A DNA stretch of 64,000 bases from Hyphomicrobiales bacterium (GCA_900466875.1 UBNQ01000009.1:124001-188000); one strand, 5' to 3'; positions 18,217-30,318 are shown, numbered from the stretch's first letter. A program made the numbers and translations. The notes: generated by a model not told the origin, from the sequence alone.

Positions 18217-19407
18217 TCAGGGTTGGCTTTTGTCGCGCACGATCGCCGAAACGCCGACGATCTCGATGCCGCGCCGCGTTGCCTCTTCGCTCCACTGCCT
18301 TACAGCATCGATGCTTTCGTCGTAAGCCGCAGCAATCCCGATCGCCGTCCCCTGTCGATCCGCAATGCGTCCAAGTTCGTCGAGCTTGCGAAGGATAGCC
18401 TGGGTCTGCACCTGCCCATCCAGCACGACATCGGCAAAGGCATGCGGCAGTTCGACGGCATCGGATATGGAATTCGTCTTGGAGAGAGAGGACGTTCCGT
18501 CATCCAGGAACAGCAGCCCGCGCTTCGCCACATCCTGCAAGACAGGTCGCATCGCCTTTTCATCAGACAGATAGCGTGCGCCCTGATAATTCACGATACC
18601 GGTATAGTTGGTAACCCGCACCATGGCCTCATGAAGGCGTAAGAGGTTTTCCTTGGCGGAGTTCCCCGTCAGCAATGTGCCCGGGCCCGGATCGTTTGCC
18701 GGATAATCGAATGGCTCGAACGGCACTTGCAGCAAGATCTCGTGCCCTTTGCGTCGCGCCTCCTGCATCCAGCGCTGAAGACTGTTGCCGCTGGCCGCAA
18801 ACGCAAGCGTGACGCCTGCCGGCAGTTGCTGGATCGCTTTCTGGCTGCCGGTTTGACTGAGGCCGAGACCGCTGATGACGATGGCAACGCGGGCGCCTCG
18901 CTCGCCTGACCAGGGTCTCGCATATTGGTCCATGGGCCGCAGCCCGTCAGCGCCGATGATAGGCAGCTTTCCTGCATCGGTCTCTTCGAGGAGGTCCGGG
19001 TTGGGCTGGCCGGCTATGCGCGGATCCTGGCCCATTCGCTGGGCGTCGATAACCTGCGGCCCGGTTCTGTCGCGCGGCGTGTATTTGGTGACATAGCCGC
19101 CATCGCCGGTGGGCGTACGCTCTATATTGACTCCGGAAGCGGTCCGATCGGACGATGTGCCCGATTGCGCGGAGCTATCCGTACCATTCGCCTCTTTTGG
19201 AGGAGCGGACTTGGCGTCGGAAGATCCCTGATCGGTATTGGCAGCAACCTGCCTGAGCCCGTCGTCTTCCTGGATCACATAAATGGAAAGGGCAATCAGG
19301 CCGATTACGGCTACAGCGCCGCACAACACGGCTCTACGGCCACGCCACGAACGTTTCGTCTTCGGTGGCCGCCCTTGTCCCAAGGGTGCATGGAGATCAG
19401 TGCCCAC
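18217..19407 (-). CDS. divergent polysaccharide deacetylase family protein (YibQ type)
   Basis: The 396-residue protein has one N-terminal membrane anchor (about residues 25-45), then a low-complexity Ser/Thr/Asp-rich linker. A C-terminal domain from about residue 170 contains RVAIVISGLGLSQTGSQKAI and the segment ILLQVPFEP, typical of the divergent polysaccharide deacetylase family (DUF610). It probably acts in the periplasm near the cell wall, in keeping with its place after envC and ctpA. The biochemical activity of this family is not established. A terminator separates it from ctpA, so it has its own promoter. Confidence 0.85.
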   Translation of the reverse strand: MGTDLHAPLGQGRPPKTKRSWRGRRAVLCGAVAVIGLIALSIYVIQEDDGLRQVAANTDQGSSDAKSAPPKEANGTDSSAQSGTSSDRTASGVNIERTPTGDGGYVTKYTPRDRTGPQVIDAQRMGQDPRIAGQPNPDLLEETDAGKLPIIGADGLRPMDQYARPWSGERGARVAIVISGLGLSQTGSQKAIQQLPAGVTLAFAASGNSLQRWMQEARRKGHEILLQVPFEPFDYPANDPGPGTLLTGNSAKENLLRLHEAMVRVTNYTGIVNYQGARYLSDEKAMRPVLQDVAKRGLLFLDDGTSSLSKTNSISDAVELPHAFADVVLDGQVQTQAILRKLDELGRIADRQGTAIGIAAAYDESIDAVRQWSEEATRRGIEIVGVSAIVRDKSQP

Positions 19408-19433
19408 GCTAATATCCGTGCTATCCCGCGGTC

Positions 19434-19471
19434 AAAAAAAGCCAAGGGAACCGGTTTCAAGTCCCCTTGGC
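19434..19471 (-). terminator. terminator after ctpA
   Basis: GCCAAGGG (19441-19448) pairs with CCCTTGGC (19464-19471). On the minus strand the stem is followed by seven T residues (19434-19440). It lies just past the ctpA stop. Confidence 0.8.
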
Positions 19472-19478
19472 GCTGTTC

Positions 19479-20810
19479 TTACTTCTTGACGGCTGCAGCA
19501 GCCTTATCCGGGCTGGCCGGGAAGCTCGGGTCCGTCTTCGTACCGTGGAGAAGATCCATAGCGTAGTTGAGCTGGATGTCATCCTTGGCTTCCGGCGGAA
19601 CATAGGCGGCGGAACCCGAACCCTCTTCCGTCTCTGCATTGCCCTGGATATGCCCCTTGAGGCTGGATTCGCCCTCGGCCTTCAACTTGCCCTGCAATTC
19701 CGGCGGCAGTGGCTGATCGACCTTGATGTCCGGGTTGATACCGGTGCCCTGGATCGACTTGCCGGATGGCGTGTAATAGAGCGCCGTCGTCAGACGCAGC
19801 GCGCCCGCATCGCCAAGCGGAATGATCGTCTGAACGGACCCCTTGCCGAACGAGCGGGTCCCGACGACGGTTGCCCGCTTCAGGTCCTGCAATGCGCCGG
19901 CGACGATCTCCGAAGCCGAAGCCGAACCGCCGTTGATCAGTACGATCACCGGCTTGCCGTCAGTGAGATCGCCCGGACCGGCGTTGAAGCGCCGGGTCTC
20001 GTCCGCATTACGGCCGCGGGTGGAAACAACTTCGCCACGCTCCAGGAAGGCATCCGATACGTTGATCGCCTGATCGAGAAGACCGCCCGGGTTGAGACGC
20101 AGATCGAGAACGTAACCCTTCAGCTTGTCGGCCGGAACATCGGCCTTGATCTTCTGGATCGCCTTTTCCAGGTCGTCATAGGTCTTTTCGGTGAAGGAAA
20201 TCACGCGAACGTAACCGACATCGCCACCCTCGACGCGCGATTTGACGGCGCGTACGGCGATGATGTCGCGAACGACCGTGATTTCGAGCGGCTTGTCCGC
20301 ACCCTGGCGAATAACCGTGAGCTTGATCGGCGTATTGACCGCGCCGCGCATCTTCTCGACGGCTTCCTCGAGCTTCAGGCCGCGAATCGCCTGTCCATCG
20401 ATTTCGGAGATAAAGTCGCCAGCCAGAATACCGGCCTTGGAAGCGGGCGTGTCGTCGATCGGCGCAATGACCTTGACCAGCTCGTTTTCCATCGTCACTT
20501 CGATGCCGAGACCGCCGAATTCACCGCGGGTCTGGGTCCGCATGTCATCGGCGTCCTTGGCATTCATGAAGCTCGAATGGGGATCGAGCGAGGTCAGCAT
20601 GCCGTTAATCGCATTCTCGACCAGCTTTTCCTCATCCGGCGGCGTCACGTACTGGGCGCGAACGCGTTCGAAAACGTCACCGAAAATGGACAATTCCTTA
20701 TAGGTCGACGCTCCGGCAGCCTGGGCCGGCACGCCGGCCGAATAGATGACACTCATCGCTGTCGCACCCATGAGTGCACCGACGATGACAAGCGAAGCCC
20801 TACGAATCAT
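19479..20810 (-). CDS. ctpA: carboxyl-terminal processing protease, S41 family
   Basis: The 443-residue protein has an N-terminal signal/anchor (MIRRASLVIVGALMGATA), a PDZ domain (about residues 95-180; GLGIEVTMENELVKVIAPI) and an S41 catalytic domain. The catalytic serine lies in INGGSASASEIVAGAL and the lysine in GTRSFGKGSVQT. It cleaves periplasmic substrates at their C-termini. The ATG at 20810 is chosen because the signal sequence follows at once; longer starts run into envC. It overlaps the envC-like gene by eleven bases. Confidence 0.92.
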   Translation of the reverse strand: MIRRASLVIVGALMGATAMSVIYSAGVPAQAAGASTYKELSIFGDVFERVRAQYVTPPDEEKLVENAINGMLTSLDPHSSFMNAKDADDMRTQTRGEFGGLGIEVTMENELVKVIAPIDDTPASKAGILAGDFISEIDGQAIRGLKLEEAVEKMRGAVNTPIKLTVIRQGADKPLEITVVRDIIAVRAVKSRVEGGDVGYVRVISFTEKTYDDLEKAIQKIKADVPADKLKGYVLDLRLNPGGLLDQAINVSDAFLERGEVVSTRGRNADETRRFNAGPGDLTDGKPVIVLINGGSASASEIVAGALQDLKRATVVGTRSFGKGSVQTIIPLGDAGALRLTTALYYTPSGKSIQGTGINPDIKVDQPLPPELQGKLKAEGESSLKGHIQGNAETEEGSGSAAYVPPEAKDDIQLNYAMDLLHGTKTDPSFPASPDKAAAAVKK

Positions 20811-22218
20811 TTCGCGCCCTTCCAGTTTCTTTGGCCGACCACCATGGCTTGGAATCAACCGTGGTGTTGCCGTTTCTAAATTCAATGTAAAGCGTCGGGC
20901 GATCCGTTTCCAGCGCCAACGCAGTTGCACTCGCCACTCTTTTCTCACCCATCACGGCGATCGGTTCGCCGCTGAAGACAAATCGTCCCTGTCGGACGTT
21001 CACATCCTTCATGCCGGTGAAGACCACGTAATATCCATCCCCGACATTGAGGATGATCGTTTGTCCGTAGCTTCTGAATGCTCCGGCAAATACGATCGAC
21101 CCATCTGCCGGCGCGGTCACGATGGCCCCCGCATTGGATGCGATGGTGATGCCGCGCGCCGTATGCCCGGTCCCGTCGGGATCGCCGAACCAACGTACGA
21201 CATCCCCGGCAACCGGAAACGCCAGCTTCTGCCTCAGGCTCGAAAACGCATATGCTGGCGCAATGCGGTTTTTGTCAGGCACACCATTTTCAGCCAGTTG
21301 CCTGGCCTTTTCACGCTCGGCCTGCGTCAGGCGCTTCTGGCGCTCTTCTTCTGCCCGCGCGGCTTCCATGGCCTCGCGTACGGAAGAAATCTCGCTTTCC
21401 AGCGAGGATATGAGCCCTTCAAGCGAGGTTGACCGGCCCGCCAGCTCTTCCGATCGCCGCCGTTCCGCCTCAAGCTCTGCCGTATTCCGTCCGTTCAATT
21501 TTTCGTTTTCGGCCAGAAGAAGGTCCATGCGCTTGTCTTCTTCCAGGCTCGCCGCGATCGTGTCCGACACGGTCTGCTTCTCGCTGGCTGCAGCGCTGCG
21601 CGTATCGCTCAGGGCTTTCAGGTCGCCAACAAGACGCTCGGCTTCGGCGCGCATACCGGGTACGACGGCGCCCAGAAGAATTGCGCTGCGAACGGAAGCA
21701 AGCGCATCTTCCGGTTTTACCAGCAGCGCCGGAGGCGGGTTGCGGCCCATGCGCTCCAGTGCACCGAGCACTTCCGCAAGAACACCCTTTCGGCTGCGAA
21801 GTGACGCGCGAATGCCGTCTTCCTGTAGTCTGAGGGCAGCGATCTTCTTTTCGCTCTCCTGAATTTTCCGCTCGAGATCCTGCCGCTTTCTGGCCGAATC
21901 GATCAGCGCCTGACGGATATCGGCACTGTCCTTGTTGGTCTGCGCGATGCTGTGCTCGATGTCGGCGATCTTGTCTTCCGAGAGCTTCATCGTTTTGCCG
22001 AGCGCTTCGAGTTCCTTGCGCGTCTCTTCCTGCTTTTGCCTCAACTCGCCGGTGGGGCCGGATGCCTCGACCGGTGCCGCGCTCGCGGTACCGCCGCTTT
22101 GAGATGTAGCGTCCTGTGCAAGCAAAGCCTGCGGAACAGCCAGCAGAAAACCGGCGACAACCAGCGTGCTGGCCAAGCCTGATCCATATCTGGCAGGTCT
22201 TTTCCGACTGGCGTCCAT
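20800..22218 (-). CDS. envC: murein hydrolase activator EnvC-like, M23 family
   Basis: The 472-residue protein has a signal sequence, a long coiled-coil region (about residues 50-310, rich in E, K, R, A and L) and a C-terminal LytM/M23 domain. The peptidase domain has degenerate metal sites, as in EnvC activators: the motif AGAIVTAPADGSIVFAG is present but the HxH is not clearly kept. Such proteins activate amidases during septal splitting. The ATG at 22218 follows GGAG by six bases. It precedes ctpA with an overlap. Confidence 0.85.
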   Translation of the reverse strand: MDASRKRPARYGSGLASTLVVAGFLLAVPQALLAQDATSQSGGTASAAPVEASGPTGELRQKQEETRKELEALGKTMKLSEDKIADIEHSIAQTNKDSADIRQALIDSARKRQDLERKIQESEKKIAALRLQEDGIRASLRSRKGVLAEVLGALERMGRNPPPALLVKPEDALASVRSAILLGAVVPGMRAEAERLVGDLKALSDTRSAAASEKQTVSDTIAASLEEDKRMDLLLAENEKLNGRNTAELEAERRRSEELAGRSTSLEGLISSLESEISSVREAMEAARAEEERQKRLTQAEREKARQLAENGVPDKNRIAPAYAFSSLRQKLAFPVAGDVVRWFGDPDGTGHTARGITIASNAGAIVTAPADGSIVFAGAFRSYGQTIILNVGDGYYVVFTGMKDVNVRQGRFVFSGEPIAVMGEKRVASATALALETDRPTLYIEFRNGNTTVDSKPWWSAKETGRARNDS

Positions 22219-22305
22219 GTCCGCTCCGAATGATAGACTGCGAAAGCTAGGCTGATTTGCTAAGGCACGCCACAAACAACATCGTGTTTGAGCCTGAACG
22301 AAAGG

Positions 22306-22788
22306 TTAAACGCGGTGGTAGGGATGGCCGGAAAGAATGGTCACGGCCCGATAAAGCTGCTCTGCAATGAGAATACGGACCAATTGGTGCGGCCACGTCA
22401 TAGTGCCCAGATTGAGAACGAGGTCGGCCCTGGCGCGAAGCTCGGGATCAAGACCATCGGCACCGCCGATCGCCAACATCATATCTCGCTTTCCATTGTC
22501 GCGATAACGGCCGATCACATCAGAAAAAGTCTGGCTGTCGAGGGTTTTTCCCCTTTCGTCCAACAGAACGAGGATAGCGCCTTCCGGCAAGGCCTTTTCC
22601 AGCGCGCCGGCTTCCTCGCGCTTGCGGGTATCGGAGTTAGAGGCGCGGCTTTCCTGCACCTCTACCAGTTTCGCGAGTTCCAGCCCAACAGCCGGGCCGG
22701 CCTTGGCGAAGCGGTCGAGATAACGGGACGCAAGATCCTTCTCCGGGCCGGTTTTGAGCCGTCCCACGGCAAAAAGGGTAATACGCAT
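22306..22788 (-). CDS. rlmH: 23S rRNA pseudouridine-1915 N3-methyltransferase
   Basis: The 160-residue SPOUT methyltransferase contains LLDERGKTLDSQTFSDVI and the knot segment MLAIGGADGLDPELRARAD, and ends LYRAVTILSGHPYHRV, the invariant RlmH C-terminus. It methylates helix 69 of 23S rRNA. It lies between rsfS and envC, the usual rhizobial order. Confidence 0.95.
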   Translation of the reverse strand: MRITLFAVGRLKTGPEKDLASRYLDRFAKAGPAVGLELAKLVEVQESRASNSDTRKREEAGALEKALPEGAILVLLDERGKTLDSQTFSDVIGRYRDNGKRDMMLAIGGADGLDPELRARADLVLNLGTMTWPHQLVRILIAEQLYRAVTILSGHPYHRV

Positions 22789-22891
22789 GTCCTGATCCGT
22801 CCAAATTCGAACAGCCGAATAGTGCTGAACCGGCGCGTTGCGCCAGTCTTGCTTTAGCGGCTTTCGACGGTTCAGGCCAAGCCCAAACCAC

Positions 22892-23308
22892 TCAGTGCAG
22901 CAGAGGTCCCTCTTCGATCTCCGGAGCCGCCCACATCTTTTCGATGTTGTAGAACTCGCGGATTTCGGGACGGAACACGTGAACGATCACATCACCCGTG
23001 TCGAGCAGCACCCAGTCTCCACTCTCCTGGCCCTCAACGCGCGGAGATCCAAGTCCCTCGTCCTTGAGGTCGGTGACAAGATGGTCGCAGATCGCCATGA
23101 CATGACGGCTCGATCGCCCGGTGACCACAATCATGTAGTCTCCCAGCGCGGACTTGCCGGCAATATCGATGGTGACGATGTCTTCTGCTTTGGAATCCTC
23201 AAGACTCGTGAGGATCAGTTCGAGAGCACGAGCTGCGGCATCGGCGCCACGTTCGGAACTCTGCGGGAGAATGGAAACCATCCTTCCCTTGGCGTGTACT
23301 GTTGTCAG
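22892..23308 (-). CDS. rsfS: ribosomal silencing factor RsfS (probable CTG start)
   Basis: The product has the RsfS/Iojap core ALELILTSLEDSKAEDIVTI, ALGDYMIVVTGRS and EFYNIEKMW. It binds ribosomal protein L14 and blocks subunit joining in starvation. Start choice is unusual: CTG at 23308 lies about seven bases after AAAGGA and gives MTTVHAKGR, an N-terminus that I recall from rhizobial relatives. The alternative ATG at 23281 would shorten it by nine residues. Assignment of the family is firm; the start is inference. Confidence 0.88.
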   Translation of the reverse strand: MTTVHAKGRMVSILPQSSERGADAAARALELILTSLEDSKAEDIVTIDIAGKSALGDYMIVVTGRSSRHVMAICDHLVTDLKDEGLGSPRVEGQESGDWVLLDTGDVIVHVFRPEIREFYNIEKMWAAPEIEEGPLLH

Positions 23309-23472
23309 GGTTTGTCCTTTCTTACCAAGGTAACAGCAACAAGCACTTTCAGCGAATCCGATCAAGGTCGGCCGCCTCAACGAAGGTGGCACCGAATGGT
23401 TGATCTTTCAAGGGAGAACCATAAAAGGTGATCGTTATGCGCGAACTCTTCATCTGCATGTCACAGGAGATA

Positions 23473-24105
23473 TTACGGCGTTTTGTCCTCGCGGGTCGCC
23501 CGCAGCGCCGTCGAACTCAGTGTCGAGCGCGGGCCGTGGATGAAGGTCCAGGCGGGAGCCTTGCGCTTCCATAAGGTTGCAGCGTCATCTTCATCGACAC
23601 GCGCGTAATCGAAGGTTCTCGCCATTTTCGACGAGAGAAATGCCAGCGTTGCACCCGGCCGGTCGACCACAGCGATCGGAAAGGTCGAGACGATCTCGCG
23701 CCATTTCTGCCAATGGTGGAACGTGCTGAGGCTATCGGCGCCCATGATCCAGATGAAGCGCGCCTGCGGGTTCTTCGCTTTCACGAATGCCAGCGTGTCG
23801 GCTGTGTAGGAACCTTCAAGGCTTTTCTCGAAAGCGGTGACCTTGATCCGCGGATCCTGGACGAGCTTTTCGCTCATCGACAGGCGGTCGGCGAGCGATG
23901 CAAGCTCGGAACGGCTTTTCAGCGGGTTGCCCGGTGTCACCATCCACCACAACTGGTCGAGGCCCAGGCGGCGAAGCGCGATCTCGGCCACCAGCAGATG
24001 GCCTTCATGCGGCGGATTGAACGACCCGCCGAAAAGCCCAACGGCCATGCCCCGTTCGATATGCGGCATGGCAAGATATCGGCGGTCGATCTTTTGTTCT
24101 TCCAC
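23473..24105 (-). CDS. nadD: nicotinate-nucleotide adenylyltransferase
   Basis: The 210-residue protein carries the nucleotidyltransferase motif GGSFNPPHEGH at residues 26-36, WWMVTPGNPLK, and a C-terminal TLSSTALR (the SSTxIR motif of NadD). It adenylates nicotinate mononucleotide in NAD synthesis. It sits between proA and rsfS. Confidence 0.95.
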   Translation of the reverse strand: MEEQKIDRRYLAMPHIERGMAVGLFGGSFNPPHEGHLLVAEIALRRLGLDQLWWMVTPGNPLKSRSELASLADRLSMSEKLVQDPRIKVTAFEKSLEGSYTADTLAFVKAKNPQARFIWIMGADSLSTFHHWQKWREIVSTFPIAVVDRPGATLAFLSSKMARTFDYARVDEDDAATLWKRKAPAWTFIHGPRSTLSSTALRATREDKTP

Positions 24106-24119
24106 GTGGGGCCGAAGCT

Positions 24120-25389
24120 CTATGGACGGATCTGACCGGTGCCGTGCACGCGGTATTTGAACGAGGTCAGCTGCTCGACGCCGACAGGCCCGCGCGCATG
24201 CATCTTGCCGGTCGAGATACCGATCTCGCCGCCCATGCCGAATTCACCACCATCGGCGAACTGCGTGGAGGCATTGTGCAGGAGGATAGCGGAATCGATC
24301 TCGTTGAAGAAACGCGCGACCACGGCAGGGTCTTCGGTAATCACCGCTTCCGTATGGCTGGAAGAATAGGTGTTGATGTGGCGGATCGCGCCATCGATGC
24401 CATCGACGACAGCAACCGAGATCACCGCATCGAGATATTCGGTGCGCCAATCCTCTTCGGTCGCAGCCTCGGCTGTCGGGCAGGCCAGCACCACCTCGGC
24501 CGATCCGCGAATTTCACAACCGGCATCCTTCAGCGCCTGCAGCAGCGGCACGAGATGTGCGTCGGCAACGGCCTTGTCCACCAGCAGCGTTTCCGCAGCA
24601 CCGCAGACACCCGTGCGCCGCATCTTGGCATTCACGACGATCTTTTTCGCCATTTCAAGATCGGCAGATGCATCCACATAGATATGGCAAAGACCTTCGA
24701 GATGCGCAAAGACCGGCACACGCGCTTCATTCTGCACGCGCGCGACAAGGCTTTTGCCGCCGCGCGGGACGATGACGTCAATCGCGCCATCAAGACCGGA
24801 CAGCATGGCACCCACAGCTGCGCGATCGGTCGTCGGCACGATCTGGATAGCATGCTCCGGAAGACCCGCGACCTTCAGACCGGCGACAAGGCAGTCATGG
24901 ATAGCCTGCGATGATTGCGCCGAGTCCGAACCGCCGCGCAGGATCACGGCATTGCCGGCCTTCAGGCACAGTGCACCTGCATCGGCGGTCACATTGGGGC
25001 GGCTTTCATAGATCACGCCGATGACCCCAAGCGGTGTGCGGATACGCTCGATCTGAAGTCCGTTGGGACGATCCCAGGCAGCGATCACCTCGCCGACCGG
25101 ATCCTTGAAATCGGCAATCTCGCGTAGCGCCTGCGCCATGCCGGTTATGCTCTTTTCCGTCAATGTCAGGCGATCGATGAAGGATGGCAACAGGCCCTTA
25201 CCTTTAATCTGCTTGAGGTCATGGGCATTGGCGGCAAGGATCTTTTCCGCATTGGCGACAATCGCATCGGCCATGGCATGAAGCGCCTTGTTCTTCGCGT
25301 CCGTCGAAGCAATGGCGAGATGACGTGCCGCACTCCTGGCGTTGCGACCGATCTCACCCATCACCGCATTGACATCACTGATCGAGACC

Positions 25390-25400
<11 letters not shown>
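24120..25400 (-). CDS. proA: glutamate-5-semialdehyde dehydrogenase
   Basis: The 426-residue aldehyde-dehydrogenase-fold protein contains [29 protein letters not shown] and the catalytic cysteine in [14 protein letters not shown]. It reduces glutamyl phosphate in proline synthesis, the step after ProB. The ATG at 25400 lies nine bases after AGGAGG; a TTG two codons earlier is too close to that site. It overlaps proB by eleven bases. Confidence 0.95.
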
Positions 25401-27716
<2,316 letters not shown>

Positions 27717-27734
27717 TTAAGGTCAAAGATTATC

Positions 27735-27856
27735 ATGAAGTTCGTCAGCTATAACCTGCAATAGGGGGCTCCAGCATGGACGGAAGCTTCGATCCGCAAC
27801 CTGTTGCCGTACTATCCATAAAGCTGATGTCACCCACTTGCGAAAAATGACCAACT
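27735..27856 (+). pseudogene. possible decayed 5' remnant of an endonuclease/exonuclease/phosphatase-family gene
   Basis: ATG at 27735 opens a frame MKFVSYNLQ that stops after nine codons. Just downstream other frames read DGSFDP (from 27779) and ADVTHL (from 27823). These three pieces, in order but in three frames, recall the N-terminus of EEP-family nucleases (MKFVSYNLQYG...DG.FD...ADVI.LQEV). I infer a small frame-shifted remnant. The match is short and rests on memory of the family. Confidence 0.3.
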
Positions 27857-27899
27857 GATCGCCCGGTTCGGATCACGTTCCACTCTGGCCTGAAATGGA

Positions 27900-27933
27900 T
27901 TGACGGCCACCGACAGGTGCCGGAGGCCGTCAA
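27900..27933. terminator. stem-loop after the first acetyltransferase gene
   Basis: TTGACGGCC (27900-27908) pairs perfectly with GGCCGTCAA (27925-27933). There is no T-run, so termination is uncertain. It lies just past the stop of the acetyltransferase gene on the minus strand. Confidence 0.4.
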
Positions 27934-27938
27934 CAGTG

Positions 27939-28526
27939 TCATCGAGCCGCTGGCCGTACCAGATCGCCGGCCTCCAGGATCGTATCGATATGCGGCGCCA
28001 TAAGGTTGCGTGCGGTGGAGAAGATCTCGCCCGCGTCGACAATCCTGAAGCCCAGCTTCCTCTGCACGTTGAGCGACGCAAGGTTGTCGGCAAATGCACC
28101 GGAATGGACCGTAGCATCCGGCATACGCCGGAAGAAACGCTCCAGCACGGCGCATGCCGCTTCGGTCATGTAGCCGTGATCCCAATAGTACCGGTTCAGC
28201 CAGTACCCCAGTTGCCAGCCGTTCCTGCGCAATTCCATGCCGATGACACCGATATGGACATCGTCACCCGTGGTCATGGCAAGATGCCAGTCCGACATCA
28301 GGCCGGAGGTCTGGCGCACCAGCCAGTCGATCGCGTCATCCCGATGATAGGGCTGTGGAACGCGGGCCAACATCCGGGCAACCTTGAAATCGGCAAGCGA
28401 CGCAGCAATGGCATCCGCATCGGCAAGCCGATGAGGGCGCAAGGTCAACCGGCGAGACTGAATGACCGGGCACGGGCCGGGCGACAATCTGACCTCGACA
28501 GCTCTTTCAACGACTGCGGCGTTCAT
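27939..28526 (-). CDS. GNAT-family N-acetyltransferase
   Basis: The 195-residue protein belongs to the RimJ/RimL-type GNAT group: IQSRRLTLRPHRLADADAI near the N-terminus, then LGYWLNRYYWDHGYMTEAA, and the C-terminal NLASLNVQRKLGFRIV. Such enzymes transfer acetyl groups from acetyl-CoA to protein N-termini or small amines; the substrate here is unknown. The ATG at 28526 overlaps the stop of the upstream acetyltransferase gene, so the two are coupled. Confidence 0.85.
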   Translation of the reverse strand: MNAAVVERAVEVRLSPGPCPVIQSRRLTLRPHRLADADAIAASLADFKVARMLARVPQPYHRDDAIDWLVRQTSGLMSDWHLAMTTGDDVHIGVIGMELRRNGWQLGYWLNRYYWDHGYMTEAACAVLERFFRRMPDATVHSGAFADNLASLNVQRKLGFRIVDAGEIFSTARNLMAPHIDTILEAGDLVRPAAR

Positions 28527-29170
28527 CTCAGCTCTCCCCAGCTTCTCAAGGATATCCAGGTCTTGCGGTCCAGCCGGAACCATTCGACCGGCACCATGGC
28601 GCCTTCCGCCAGGCAATCGATCATGCCGGTCCCCTGGAACTGAAAGCCGCATTTCTGGATCACGCGCCTGGACGGGATGTTGGCAACCCGGCAACGCGCA
28701 TCGATCTGGTCGATTTCGCTTCTGGTGCGGAACGCCATGTCGATCAGCGCATGGGCGGCTTCTGTACCGTAACCCGTGTTCCAATAGGGCTCGCCGAGCC
28801 AATAGCCGATTTCGAGCGTGCGCTCGTCCTGTTGCGGCTCCAATGCGCAGCAACCCAGAAAGGCGCCGTCGTTTCCTCGGGTAATGGCATAGACGCATTT
28901 GCCAATCTCGCCTGCATTCGTGCGTCGCACGAAATCGGCTGCGTCTTTCGCCGTGTAGGGATGCGGCATGCGCGACACCATGGTCGCGACGGCGGCATTG
29001 TTGGCGAGATGGGCAAGTGCGTCGATGTCTTCTTTGTGGGGGGCGCGGAGAACCAGTCTCGGCGACAATAAGACAGGGCACTCGCTTCTCGACCGGTCCT
29101 GGGACCGGTCCGGCCGTAGCCGTTCTTCCGGCGGCCGGGATTGGCTCGCCCTCAACAATTCGACTTGCAT
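28523..29170 (-). CDS. GNAT-family N-acetyltransferase
   Basis: The 215-residue protein is a second RimJ/RimL-type acetyltransferase: LLSPRLVLRAPHKEDIDALA, EIGYWLGEPYWNTGYGTEAA, and IPSRRVIQKCGFQFQGTGM. The first 30 or so residues are Arg/Ser-rich and not part of the domain, so the true start may be later. It lies downstream of rpmA behind a terminator and overlaps the next acetyltransferase gene by four bases. The pair may be an old duplication. Confidence 0.85.
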   Translation of the reverse strand: MQVELLRASQSRPPEERLRPDRSQDRSRSECPVLLSPRLVLRAPHKEDIDALAHLANNAAVATMVSRMPHPYTAKDAADFVRRTNAGEIGKCVYAITRGNDGAFLGCCALEPQQDERTLEIGYWLGEPYWNTGYGTEAAHALIDMAFRTRSEIDQIDARCRVANIPSRRVIQKCGFQFQGTGMIDCLAEGAMVPVEWFRLDRKTWISLRSWGELR

Positions 29171-29197
29171 GGTTCAGTCTCCTCTGGGGGTAAAAGA

Positions 29198-29234
29198 AAA
29201 AGGGAAGATGGGGTAGCGCCCCATCTTCCCTTTT
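29198..29234 (-). terminator. terminator of the rplU-rpmA operon
   Basis: AAAAGGGAAGATGGGG (29198-29213) pairs perfectly with CCCCATCTTCCCTTTT (29219-29234) around a five-base loop. On the minus strand it follows the rpmA stop and ends in a T-rich stretch. Confidence 0.9.
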
Positions 29235-29299
29235 CTTTGACTGAACCTTTAACGTTCAACCGGGTCGATGAGACGCCGGTTGCATAACGCTTGCCGGCT

Positions 29300-29569
29300 T
29301 TATTCTGCGGCTTCCGCTTTCGGCATGACGGACACGTATACGCGGCCGTTTGCCTTCGTGCGGAAATTCACGTTGCCTTCGGTGAGCGCAAAAATCGTGT
29401 GGTCCTTGCCGAGGCCGACATTGGCGCCCGGATGCCACTGCGTGCCGCGCTGGCGCACGAGAATGTTGCCGGCAATGACGGATTCGCCACCGAACTTCTT
29501 CACGCCGAGGCGCTTGGAATTGGAATCGCGACCGTTACGCGACGAACCGCCAGCTTTTTTATGTGCCAT
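29300..29569 (-). CDS. rpmA: 50S ribosomal protein L27
   Basis: The 89-residue protein starts [16 protein letters not shown] and contains [11 protein letters not shown] and [15 protein letters not shown], all invariant in L27. It lies next to the peptidyl-transferase centre. It follows rplU by about 30 bases in the usual order. Confidence 0.97.
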   Translation of the reverse strand: MAHKKAGGSSRNGRDSNSKRLGVKKFGGESVIAGNILVRQRGTQWHPGANVGLGKDHTIFALTEGNVNFRTKANGRVYVSVMPKAEAAE

Positions 29570-29598
29570 GGGAGTTCTCCTTTACCTTCGAAACCTGA

Positions 29599-29910
29599 TT
29601 AGCCGAGAATGTCGGTGATGCGGACGACCGTGTGATGCTGGCGATGACCGCGAATTCGCTTGGAATTCTGACGGCGACGCTTCTTGAAGGACAGAACCTT
29701 CTTGCCACGGTTATGCTCGACAACTTCGGCCTTGACCGTTGCGCCCGAAACAAACGGTGCACCGATCTTGGCATCGGCGCCAACGCCGACGACCAGGACT
29801 TCGTTGAATTCGACTACTGCACCAGCTTCGGCTTCCAGCTTTTCGATGGTCAGCACGTCGTTGGCGGCCACGCGGTACTGCTTACCGCCGGTCTTGATGA
29901 CTGCGAACAT
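29599..29910 (-). CDS. rplU: 50S ribosomal protein L21
   Basis: The 103-residue product begins [15 protein letters not shown] and contains [11 protein letters not shown], typical of L21 in length and sequence. ATG at 29910 follows AAAGGA by about six bases. The frame runs on upstream to 30051, but that part has no L21 similarity. Confidence 0.97.
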   Translation of the reverse strand: MFAVIKTGGKQYRVAANDVLTIEKLEAEAGAVVEFNEVLVVGVGADAKIGAPFVSGATVKAEVVEHNRGKKVLSFKKRRRQNSKRIRGHRQHHTVVRITDILG

Positions 29911-30227
29911 TTTATATCCTTTCATGTTCGTTCCGGCTCTCTTCTCAGCAAGAAGGGCCGTCTTTTTATCAGTCGGTCTTGAGCAGGGAGTTAGGAAAGA
30001 GAAATCTCGTTCAAAACGGATCTGCCGGTGAAATCGCGCGGAAACTCTCATTTACCTCGCAATCGTCAGGCGTGAACGCTTTTCCACAACCCGAACGCAG
30101 GCGGGCTTACGCGAGCAACAAAAAACTGTCAAGGTGAAAGGATATGAAGACTTGCATTTCGCCCCTTGCCAGCCCGATTTTTCGCCGCTATGAGACAGCC
30201 CGCGCACATTGCGCCGACCAGCAAAGC

Positions 30228-30318
<91 letters not shown>

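Noticed and set aside
19467..20879. Long plus-strand frame opposite ctpA
   Set aside because: Antisense shadow; the catalytic motifs of CtpA are on the minus strand.
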